Origin: Caldithrix abyssi DSM 13497 | GTDB taxonomy: Bacteria; Calditrichota; Calditrichia; Calditrichales; Calditrichaceae | DNA length: 64,000 nt | Assembly: GCF_001886815.1 (NCBI RefSeq) | Contig: NZ_CP018099.1 | Span: 1,300,501-1,364,500, forward strand | Reading direction: 5' to 3' | In this document: piece by piece, positions 44,453 through 53,118 of the stretch | How the letters are laid out: the number at the start of each line of letters is the position of its first letter | Numbering within the stretch: the stretch's first letter is position 1 | The notes under the pieces: generated by a model | Databases searched by the model: none | What the model was told of the DNA's origin: nothing | The model's input: only the letters and a program-made list of their open reading frames with translations | Made by a program: the position numbers and the translations under genes

Positions 44453-45589
44453 TTGAAAGTAGGAATCCCAAAAGAAATTCGGGAAGGCGAAACAAGAGTG
44501 GCGCTTGTTCCCGCGATGGTTTCCGTTCTTACGAAAATGGAGCATGAAGTGCTGGTGCAAAAGGGAGCCGGCGAAAGCGCTTCGTTTGCGGACGAAGCCT
44601 ACGAGCAGGCCGGCGCCCAATTAGTGGATGATGCGGCAAAGCTTTACGAGCAGGCTGATGTCGTTTTAAAGGTGCAGGCGCCGACCGTGGAAGAGGCAAA
44701 ACAGATTAAGGAGGGCGGTGTTTACGTCGGTTTTCTGGCGCCGCTGGCCAATCCGGACGTGGTTCGTGTTCTGGCGGAGCGAAAGGTGACCGCCTTTGCG
44801 CTGGAATTTGTGCCACGAATTTCCCGGGCGCAGAGCATGGACGCCTTAAGCGCCATGGCCACGGTGGCCGGCTACAAAGCGGTGCTGCTGGCGGCAAACA
44901 TGGTGGGCAAGATGTTCCCCCTGTTGATGACCGCAGCGGGCACCATTCCGCCGGCTAATGTGCTGGTTTTGGGCGCCGGGGTGGCTGGCTTGCAGGCCAT
45001 TGCCACGGCTCGTCGCCTGGGGGCAAGAGTAGAGGCCTTCGATCCGCGGCCGGCCGTACGGGAACAGGTGCAGAGTCTGGGCGCAACATTCATCGAAATG
45101 GAACTGCCGGAAGAGGACGTGGAAACCGAAGGCGGGTATGCGAAGGAACAATCGGAAGCCTTTCTGAAAAAAGAACAGGAAGCCATTGCCGGCAGGCTTT
45201 CCAGAATGGATGTGGTGGTGACCACCGCGCAAATTTTTGGCAAGCGCGCGCCGCTGTTGATTACGGAAGAGATGGTCAAACTGATGCCGGAAGGCGCGGC
45301 GATTATCGATCTGGCTGCCGAACAGGGCGGGAACTGCGAACTAACAGAAGCCGGCAAAACCGTCGAAAAACACGGCGTCAAAATTTATGGCGCGGTCAAT
45401 TTGCCGGCCATGGTGCCCGTACATGCCAGTCAGATGTACTCCAAAACGGTCACCAATTTGTTTAAACAATTATTTAAAGATCAAACGCTTAATTTTGAAG
45501 ATGAAATCACGTTAAAAGCTTGCATTACTCGTGACGGAGAAGTGGTTAACGAGTTAATAGCCAGCGCTTTGAAAGAAGGAGGCAGGTAA
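44453..45589 (+). CDS. pntAA: NAD(P) transhydrogenase subunit alpha part 1 (dI)
   Basis: This 378-residue NAD(H)-binding component of the proton-translocating transhydrogenase starts at TTG 44453, 6 bases after GGAGG. It begins MKVGIPKEIREGETRVALVP, the alanine dehydrogenase/PNT N-terminal motif, and carries the nucleotide loop GAGVAGL at 174-180 and AFDPRPAVREQV. YAKEQSEAFLKKEQ and GKRAPLLIT fill the usual PNT-specific loop. The next two genes supply the membrane and NADP parts, as in Rhodospirillum-type enzymes where alpha is split. The complex couples hydride transfer from NADH to NADP+ to proton movement, supplying NADPH. Confidence 0.95.
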   Translation: MKVGIPKEIREGETRVALVPAMVSVLTKMEHEVLVQKGAGESASFADEAYEQAGAQLVDDAAKLYEQADVVLKVQAPTVEEAKQIKEGGVYVGFLAPLANPDVVRVLAERKVTAFALEFVPRISRAQSMDALSAMATVAGYKAVLLAANMVGKMFPLLMTAAGTIPPANVLVLGAGVAGLQAIATARRLGARVEAFDPRPAVREQVQSLGATFIEMELPEEDVETEGGYAKEQSEAFLKKEQEAIAGRLSRMDVVVTTAQIFGKRAPLLITEEMVKLMPEGAAIIDLAAEQGGNCELTEAGKTVEKHGVKIYGAVNLPAMVPVHASQMYSKTVTNLFKQLFKDQTLNFEDEITLKACITRDGEVVNELIASALKEGGR

Positions 45590-45590
45590 A

Positions 45591-45887
45591 ATGGATGGTA
45601 TTTTAATTTCATTGTACATCTTTGTTCTGGCCATATTTGTGGGCTTTGAGGTTATTACAAAAGTTCCCCCATTGCTGCACACGCCGCTCATGTCCGGTTC
45701 CAATGCCATTTCGGGCATTACCATTGTGGGGGCTTTAATCAGCGCCGGCGCCGGGCACAATCAGGTGGCTAAAATTCTTGGGCTGCTGGCAGTGATTACC
45801 GCAACCATTAATGTGGTCGGCGGTTACCTGGTTACCGACCGTATGCTTGAGATGTTTAAAAAAGACAAAACCGGGCAAAAAAGGTAG
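45591..45887 (+). CDS. pntAB: NAD(P) transhydrogenase subunit alpha part 2 (membrane, dII)
   Basis: This 98-residue membrane protein has three hydrophobic segments. LYIFVLAIFVGFEVITKVPPLLHTPLMSGSNAISG is the conserved core of PntAB. It forms half of the proton channel together with the N-terminal part of PntB. It starts one base after pntAA stop, preceded by GGAGGCAGG. Confidence 0.95.
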   Translation: MDGILISLYIFVLAIFVGFEVITKVPPLLHTPLMSGSNAISGITIVGALISAGAGHNQVAKILGLLAVITATINVVGGYLVTDRMLEMFKKDKTGQKR

Positions 45888-45899
45888 GGGAGCTGAACT

Positions 45900-47273
<1,374 letters not shown>

Positions 47274-47334
47274 TTGCGAATTCAGAAAATGAACGGTTGC
47301 CGCGTTTGAAGATTAACATTTCACGGTAACGTTA

Positions 47335-47378
47335 AAAACAAAAACCCGGAATCCAGCAGATCCCGGGTTTTTGTTTTT
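47335..47378. terminator. Bidirectional terminator between pntB and comF
   Basis: The hairpin AAACCCGG, loop, CCGGGTTT is bordered by A-rich sequence on the left and TTTTTGTTTTT on the right, so it can end transcription from both pntB (plus) and comF (minus). The comF stop codon lies at its right edge. Confidence 0.88.
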
Positions 47379-48123
47379 ATCCATGGATTTGATTTAACAT
47401 CCGATCGCCAACATCCATTTGCGAGATGTCGTCCGACTGAAAAAAATCGGTTGGTGTGGCCAGCGCTGCCGCCGTAACCCAACTGGCGCCGTTCTTCTTC
47501 AATTCTCTGGCGCATTCGTTCAGTGTGCTGCCGGTGGTAATCACATCGTCGATCAGTAAAATGCGTTTTCCTTCCACCTCGCCGTTAATCGTAAAAGCGT
47601 CTTTGACGTTCTTTTTGCGTTCTTCGCGCGAGAGTTTGGTTTGCGATTGTGTGTTGCGCAGACGAATTAGGAGATTGGAAGATAGCGGAATACGCGTAAT
47701 GTTGGAAAGTTGTTTGGCGATCAGCTCGCTCTGATTGTAGCCGCGTTCTTTGTAGCGCGCAGGATTTAAAGGAACGGCGGTTACCAGGTCAAAATTAAGC
47801 GGGACAAAGTGGGCTAAGCGCTCTCCAAAAAGCTCCGCCACGGAAAATTGACGCTGATACTTAAGAAGATGGATTAAGTACTGAAACGTTTGATCGAATG
47901 GATAACAGACGATCAAATCGTCAAAATAGGGCGTACGGATTTCATCGCGCAAACTTTCCAGATAGGCCGGATCAAGCGGAGAAATTTTGCTGTAGCAGCT
48001 TTGACAAACAACTTTGTGGCTCTGCAATAGCGGTTCCCCGCAAATTAAACACTGAGCCGGCGCAACAAAAGACAGTACCGGCTCCACGACCCAGTCGTGC
48101 ACAACGTGTTTCAAATTAAACAT
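47377..48123 (-). CDS. comF: ComF family phosphoribosyltransferase-like protein
   Basis: From ATG 48123 the protein has 248 residues; GTG 48135 is a less likely start. The N-terminus has a zinc-ribbon (CLICGEPLLQSHKVVCQSCYSK). The C-terminal half has the phosphoribosyltransferase fold with RYKERGYNQSELIAKQL and the PRPP-binding loop RILLIDDVITTGSTLNECA. ComF/GntX proteins are linked to DNA uptake in naturally competent bacteria and to unexplained roles elsewhere. No other competence genes are in the window. Confidence 0.92.
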   Translation of the reverse strand: MFNLKHVVHDWVVEPVLSFVAPAQCLICGEPLLQSHKVVCQSCYSKISPLDPAYLESLRDEIRTPYFDDLIVCYPFDQTFQYLIHLLKYQRQFSVAELFGERLAHFVPLNFDLVTAVPLNPARYKERGYNQSELIAKQLSNITRIPLSSNLLIRLRNTQSQTKLSREERKKNVKDAFTINGEVEGKRILLIDDVITTGSTLNECARELKKNGASWVTAAALATPTDFFQSDDISQMDVGDRMLNQIHG

Positions 48124-48255
48124 AGTGGCCCCCACCCATGGATTAAACTTTATCTAATTAAATTAATCTATTTACAAATCTCCGCTTCTTTGGAACATAA
48201 TAATTTTTAGAGTCAAAATCCAGCGTTCACCCAACCATTCAACCATCCCTTCACC

Positions 48256-49560
48256 TTAGAACGGCATGGAAAAACTAACCTGCGGCATTACGCGTTCGAT
48301 TGGTTTGTATTCGCCTGTTTCTTCATCGTAAATGAAATTCCAGCGATAGACCATGGAAACCAACAGATATTTAAACGTCCGATAGCCAATGATAGCCTGT
48401 GCCACAGAGCGATAATCGAGCGTGAATACATCGCCAAACTCGCCAATACCGACCTTATCATAAGTGTACTTTAATTCAAAGTTGGGCACCAGGTCTCTGG
48501 AACGCGCTTCCAGATGGAGGATGCCGCTATTTTTGACGTTTTCGTTTTGCTGGTAATTACCGACCAGACGAATTTTACCCAGAATTTGTCCGGCTAATTC
48601 GCCAAAGATACCCTGGGTCGCTTCAACATAATCCAGGTACTGGGCTTTGGTTAAAACGCTTCTGGTAGGATCATCAATTCCATAATAATCGGCTGGCAGG
48701 GCATTTCGTTCCAGTTCATAAAGACTGTTAAAGTAATTGGGTAAAAAGCCTGCGCTCAAAAAGCGGCGTTCCAGTTTAGCGTAAATGCCAAAAACGCCGA
48801 TTACATTGGGAATGTAAGCCATAATGCCGACTGCCTTACCGTCGCCGTGGTTGTTGATTTTGGCGTAATCAGCATAAATGGTGGTGGTTATTAATTTGTT
48901 CTTTATGATTGGCAACCCCACATCTAAGCCCCACTCGGTAATGGCGTCGTGCGTGCTTTTTCGATTGTCCGGATTAAAATCGCCGATGTAGGTGGCGCCC
49001 ATTTCAAAATTTTTGAGAATGGGAATGCCGCTTGCAGCCAGCGGTCTGTAGTAAAAACGGCCGCCTAAAATTTCCAGGTTGCCCAGATTGCTGGTTACCG
49101 ACTCAAAACCAAACTTTTTAAAATCGATGTCCAGCGCCATGCCGATTTTTCGGTAATCGTAATTGGCCTGATTGGTGTAGTAGCCCATGATAAAACCATG
49201 ACCCAAAATGGCGCCATCCAGCGTACCGATTCGCGTGTAAACGGGATCGGTTTTATGCCCCCAGCTGATGTAGCGAATCATGCGTAAAGCGCCGGCGCCT
49301 TTGTCCCAGCCGGTTTTACGAAATTTAAAGCCTTCTGAATTGTTGAACAACAATTCAATGTTTAAGCCCACTCCGAATTTGCCAAAGGAAAATTCAGGCG
49401 TCAGGGTGAAAGTGGTATAGGCGGTGCCGTCGATCCAGGTCATGCCAAATCCGCCGTTGAAGTAATTTTCATTTTCATCATTAAAAGCATTCATCGACTG
49501 AGCCATTAAAAAACTAGAACTTAAAAGAATAACAACCAAAACAAAACTGAAGCGATTCAT
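48256..49560 (-). CDS. Predicted outer-membrane beta-barrel protein
   Basis: This 434-residue protein has a signal peptide (FSFVLVVILLSSSFLMAQ), alternating hydrophobic/aromatic strands throughout, and a terminal phenylalanine (QVSFSMPF), as expected for outer-membrane barrel assembly. The ribosome-binding site AAAGGGGAA precedes the ATG. No plug, OmpA-like or transporter domain is seen. It could be a porin or a small structural barrel. It is monocistronic: comF downstream is 132 bases away. Confidence 0.72.
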   Translation of the reverse strand: MNRFSFVLVVILLSSSFLMAQSMNAFNDENENYFNGGFGMTWIDGTAYTTFTLTPEFSFGKFGVGLNIELLFNNSEGFKFRKTGWDKGAGALRMIRYISWGHKTDPVYTRIGTLDGAILGHGFIMGYYTNQANYDYRKIGMALDIDFKKFGFESVTSNLGNLEILGGRFYYRPLAASGIPILKNFEMGATYIGDFNPDNRKSTHDAITEWGLDVGLPIIKNKLITTTIYADYAKINNHGDGKAVGIMAYIPNVIGVFGIYAKLERRFLSAGFLPNYFNSLYELERNALPADYYGIDDPTRSVLTKAQYLDYVEATQGIFGELAGQILGKIRLVGNYQQNENVKNSGILHLEARSRDLVPNFELKYTYDKVGIGEFGDVFTLDYRSVAQAIIGYRTFKYLLVSMVYRWNFIYDEETGEYKPIERVMPQVSFSMPF

Positions 49561-49965
49561 AAGTATTCCCCTTTAATTTGATCCTGTGCGGTTATAAAAA
49601 ACGCCAAAGACTTGCGGTATATTAAACAGGCGATCATTTTAATCTCCGGAAAATATTGATGAGTAAGAATAGTAAAATGATTGAAAAAACGCAAGTCCTA
49701 AATCAAAAAAAATGGCCTCAAAAAAATTTTTTTTGCATTCCATTTTTATATGCACCAAATCAGCCCGGTCGATACTATGACAGCCCTGTTAATATTCCAT
49801 TCTTTTTAAAACAAGTGACTAAAATTCATACACCAAATTGTTCATTATTTGGACGATTTTAAGGCAGTGGCCGAAATATCAACGCCATCTATTTTGCGAT
49901 GTCTTTTTTGTAACTCATTTTAAAACAATGGTTAAAGTGTCGTTGTAAGAACAAATCTTCGCCGT

Positions 49966-49984
49966 TTGGCATAGAAAATGCATA
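49966..49984 (+). promoter_or_regulatory. Candidate sigma-54 promoter upstream of the FliA-type sigma gene
   Basis: TTTGGCATAGAAAATGCAT has the GG and GC dinucleotides (49968-49969 and 49980-49981) separated by exactly 10 bases, with TGGCA and TGCA context, as in -24/-12 promoters. The predicted start of transcription is about 30 bases before ATG 50022. The rest of the gap 49561-50021 shows no convincing gene. Confidence 0.45.
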
Positions 49985-50021
49985 ATAAATAACTGAGCAA
50001 ATAAAAATGGAGGAGTGAGTA

Positions 50022-50780
50022 ATGATGAGTAATTCTATAGACGCCATGTGGTTAGACTACAAAACCCAACGCAATCTTAAAATCCGCCAACAACTTCTGC
50101 TTAAGTACATGGGACTTGTAAAATATGTTGTGCGTAAGATGATTAAAAACTATCCCCAAGCATTAGAAGAAAATGATCTTTATCAAATTGGCGTGGTGGG
50201 CCTGGCAGAAGCCATTGATCGTTTCGATCCGGAATACGGAATTAAGTTTGAAACCTATGCCATTCCTCGTATTAAAGGATCAATCATTGATGAGCTGCGC
50301 AAGCTGGACTGGATTCCAAGGTCGTTAAGGGCAAAGTTGAATCATTTTCGTGATAAAAGCGTAGAGTTGGAACAAAAATTTTCTGGAAATTATACGGATG
50401 AAGAAGTTGCCAACGGCCTGGGCTTAAACGAAAAAGATGTTAAAAATATTAAAAGAGATTTAAACTCCGCCACTCTGTATTCATTGGATAAACCTTTAGA
50501 TAATAACGGCAAGCAAAACCTTTACGATCTTATTGAAGATCAGGATTATGTAAGAGCAGATGAAATAATTGAAGAAGAAGAGATGAAAAGAGTGTTATTA
50601 AAGGCCATTAAAAAATTGCCGGAGAAAACGCGTTTAGCCATCACTCTGTATTATTACGAGAAATTAACCTTCAAAGAAATCGGAAAGATATTAAATGTTT
50701 CCGAATCACGAATTTCTCAGATCCATTCAGAGACCATGGCCAAGTTGCGTAAAGAAATTACAAAAATGCTCTACGTTTAA
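50022..50780 (+). CDS. FliA/WhiG-type sigma-70 family sigma factor
   Basis: The 252 residues contain region 2 (LLKYMGLVKYVVRKMI; DLYQIGVVGLAEAIDRFDPEYGIKFETYAIPRIKGSIIDELRKLDWIPRSLRA), region 3 (YTDEEVANGLGLNEKDVKNI) and region 4 (LPEKTRLAITLYYYEKLTFKEIGKILNVSESRISQIHSETMAKLR). The missing region 1 and the IDELRKLDW-PRSLR stretch mark the FliA/WhiG/SigB group, which directs flagellar, developmental or stress genes. No flagellar gene is nearby. GGAGGAG lies 5 bases before tandem ATG codons. It may be transcribed from the sigma-54-like site upstream. A two-component protein follows 66 bases later. Confidence 0.9.
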   Translation: MMSNSIDAMWLDYKTQRNLKIRQQLLLKYMGLVKYVVRKMIKNYPQALEENDLYQIGVVGLAEAIDRFDPEYGIKFETYAIPRIKGSIIDELRKLDWIPRSLRAKLNHFRDKSVELEQKFSGNYTDEEVANGLGLNEKDVKNIKRDLNSATLYSLDKPLDNNGKQNLYDLIEDQDYVRADEIIEEEEMKRVLLKAIKKLPEKTRLAITLYYYEKLTFKEIGKILNVSESRISQIHSETMAKLRKEITKMLYV

Positions 50781-50846
50781 ACTTGAAGTCAAAGAAAAAT
50801 CTTCATAAGTTGATGTCCTGAATTAACAGTGGAAAGAAACCTGGCG

Positions 50847-51977
50847 ATGGATACGCAACCCAAAGTATTAATTGTTGATGACGACAAGGAAAACGTAGAT
50901 TTAATAGCCTATTTTTTAAAGCCGCAAAACTACAAAATCATTACCGCGCATAATGGGGTGGATGCTCTTAAGTTAGTAGAAAAAGAGAATCCGGATCTTA
51001 TTCTTCTGGATATTAAGCTGCCTAAGATGGATGGTTTTGAGGTGTGCGAACGGATTAAGAAAAAGTCTCCCACCAAGTTTATCCCCATTATTATGATTAC
51101 TGCCTTAAAAGATTTAAAAAGTAAAATACGTAGCCTTGAGGCCGGTGCCGATGATTTTATCTCCAAGCCGTTTGAAAATATTGAACTGTTGACCAGAGTA
51201 AAATCTTTGTTACGCATAAAAAAATATCATGATGAATTAGAACAAAAAAATAAGGAGCTTGAAGAAAAAAATCAAAGCTTGCTACGGATGGACCAGTTCA
51301 AAGAGGAACTGAATCATCTGATCATTCATGATATGAAGAATCCCATTTTTGTGATTCAGGGTAACTTGCAAATGTTGATGATGGGCCTCGATGACAGTAT
51401 GTCCAATCTTAAAAAATATGTAGATCGCATTGATCGCAGCACACAAAATTTACTGCGCATGGTTATGAACCTGATCGACATCACCAAAATAGAGACGGGT
51501 TCCATGTCGCTAAAACTGGAACTGGCCAGCCTGAATGACGTGGTGGAGAACAGTCTGGCGCGGATTAAAGACTTTCCGGAAGCTGCAGATAAACAGATTA
51601 ATGTGGATTTTGTCGAACAGATGCCTTACATAAAGCTTGATGTCTCCGTAATGGAACGGGTTGTTGATAACCTGTTGAGTTTTGCCCTGGCAAACGTTCC
51701 GACGGATGGGCGCGTGGATGTTAAGACGTTTAAAACAGAACATACAGTGGGCGCCTCTATTCATGATTATGGTCAGCAGATTCCGTTAAAGTATGGCAAT
51801 AATGTATTTAACAAATTTCGTCAAATAGAAATCAAAAAAGAAGGATACCGCGTTGGTCGCGGTCTTGGGCTCACCTTCTGCAATCTGGCCGTTGAAGCGC
51901 ACGGCGGTAAAATGTATCTGGATGAAAAGAATGAAATTGGCAATAAAATAATTTTTGAGATTCCCATTAACAACTAA
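50847..51977 (+). CDS. Response-regulator receiver-histidine kinase hybrid (REC N-terminal)
   Basis: I use ATG 50847 (376 residues). Residues 1-120 are a receiver: VLIVDDDKENVDL, phospho-acceptor Asp55 in LILLDIKLPKMDG, MITA and the lysine in FISKPFENIELL. A coiled-coil (HDELEQKNKELEEKNQSL) links to a HisKA domain with His161 in LIIHDMKNPIF. The HATPase has VVDNLLSFA (N box), HDYGQQIP and GRGLGLTFC (G boxes), but the spacing is short and the domain partly degenerate. REC-first kinases usually take a phosphate from another kinase or sense a phosphorelay state. Its closeness to the sigma gene suggests a joint regulatory circuit. Confidence 0.87.
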   Translation: MDTQPKVLIVDDDKENVDLIAYFLKPQNYKIITAHNGVDALKLVEKENPDLILLDIKLPKMDGFEVCERIKKKSPTKFIPIIMITALKDLKSKIRSLEAGADDFISKPFENIELLTRVKSLLRIKKYHDELEQKNKELEEKNQSLLRMDQFKEELNHLIIHDMKNPIFVIQGNLQMLMMGLDDSMSNLKKYVDRIDRSTQNLLRMVMNLIDITKIETGSMSLKLELASLNDVVENSLARIKDFPEAADKQINVDFVEQMPYIKLDVSVMERVVDNLLSFALANVPTDGRVDVKTFKTEHTVGASIHDYGQQIPLKYGNNVFNKFRQIEIKKEGYRVGRGLGLTFCNLAVEAHGGKMYLDEKNEIGNKIIFEIPINN

Positions 51978-51981
51978 GGCA

Positions 51982-52148
51982 GCACAACCGCAACGTACGT
52001 AAAGTAATTTTCTCGCAGATTACGCCAATAAGCGTAGAAAATTATTTAACATTTAAGACTAAAGCTAAGCAAATCGGCACTCTACTATTCGTAATTCGTA
52101 ATTCGGGCACAGCCTCCCGCTCCGCGTGATAATTTTTAATTCTAGTAC
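51982..52148. repeat. Intergenic repeat A2, direct copy
   Basis: The block begins GCAGCACAACCGCAACG immediately after the kinase stop and continues with TCGCAGATTACGCCAATAAG and ATTCGTAATTCGTAATTCG. It is the inverted partner of 34622-34784 and a relative of 22547-22680. Confidence 0.75.
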
Positions 52149-52535
52149 AGCATAGCAGCAAACAAAAACATTCCCGCAGAGGAATTTAAGCAACCACAGA
52201 GCGCACGGCGCGCAGCGCGCAGCGCACAGAGAAGTCACAAAGGGCGCAATGAATGTTTTAAATTAAATTGCCCTTGCCCGCTCGATCCTCACTCCCAGAC
52301 AAAAGATCAGGAATGAACGTACTTGCAAAGGCGATGGATTTCCAACCCTATTTTATTCAGAGCGCTTTTTTTATATGACTAAAGATTAATGCTTACCAGC
52401 GCTGAATTATCCCTGAAAATCCTTCGCCCCTACATAAACGGTGGTAGGAATTCACTATATTTACAGAAACAAATTTGGAATGACAGACTAACTATTCAAC
52501 CATTCAACTAATTAACTAATCAACCATTCAACCAC
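52146..52535. repeat. Intergenic repeat B with palindromic unit
   Basis: This stretch is nearly the same as 23101-23460, starting ACAGCATAGCAGCAAAC. It includes an extra GCGCGCAGCGCGCAGCGCA run near 52205 and the palindromic unit at 52324-52434. ATTCAACC-type units end it. I see no gene between 51978 and 52655. Confidence 0.78.
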
Positions 52536-52655
52536 ACCGCCATAAATATGAAGTATTCTAATAATTGCCACCTTTCCGATCTTCCCCTAAAGTTCTCTTT
52601 AAGCCATCCGAATATTTAAAACAGTTTAATAAAGCCTTTGTTAGCAAGAGGTAAA

Positions 52656-52829
52656 ATGTTAATGGTTTACAATAAATCTTTTAGCAAAAGAGATGATGAT
52701 ATGAGTGAATTAGAGAGAAAAAAAATCGAATTAATCAAAATGAGAATAAAAAATAAATTTTATGATCGAGCGGAAATTTTAGAAAGAGTGGTCAGCGAAA
52801 TAATTAAAAGCGAAGTTAAAAAAAACTAA
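52656..52829 (+). CDS. Small protein of 57 residues, unknown
   Basis: ATG 52656 is preceded 5 bases earlier by AAGAGG; a shorter reading from 52701 (MSELERKK) is possible. The sequence is highly charged (SELERKKIELIKMRIKNKF then RAEILERVVSEIIKSEVKKN) and probably forms two helices, like small regulators of the anti-sigma (FlgM-like) or Spo0E-like type, though no diagnostic motif is present. A good terminator follows at 52937-52972, which supports a real transcript. Coding looks likely because third positions are A/T-rich like the AT-rich surroundings, but this is weak evidence. Confidence 0.5.
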   Translation: MLMVYNKSFSKRDDDMSELERKKIELIKMRIKNKFYDRAEILERVVSEIIKSEVKKN

Positions 52830-52936
52830 ACAAGTATCTTTTGCGCGGCCCTTTAGTAATATAGATGCAAGTTTTTGCATAAACATACATAACGCCTTCT
52901 GCTACATACCCGGTCTTTTATTTGTTTATTTGATTT

Positions 52937-52972
52937 AGTCTCCTTATTAGTAAGGGGACTTTTATTTTTTTA
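52937..52972 (+). terminator. Rho-independent terminator after the 57-residue gene
   Basis: AGTCTCCTTA, loop TTAG, TAAGGGGACT form a 10-base stem with one G-U pair, followed by TTTATTTTTTT. It ends the transcript of the small gene and separates it from the TonB receptor. The leader 52973-53118 is AT-rich with no further clear signal. Confidence 0.8.
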
Positions 52973-53118
52973 TGCATAGGTTAGTTTTGTTTGATAGGAT
53001 TTGTCTTTGACCTCATTTTTTTTTAATATGATTTTAACACAAATCTAATAATCTGGGTTGAACTTTGTTAACTCAGTTAAGAGTAGTTGTTTCACTAACC
53101 ATTTATTAAGGGGGTTCT

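Noticed and set aside
49656-49862. Frame of 68 codons in the gap before the sigma factor gene
   Set aside because: It has no ribosome-binding site, strongly atypical composition and no recognisable pattern; it lies in AT-rich leader sequence.
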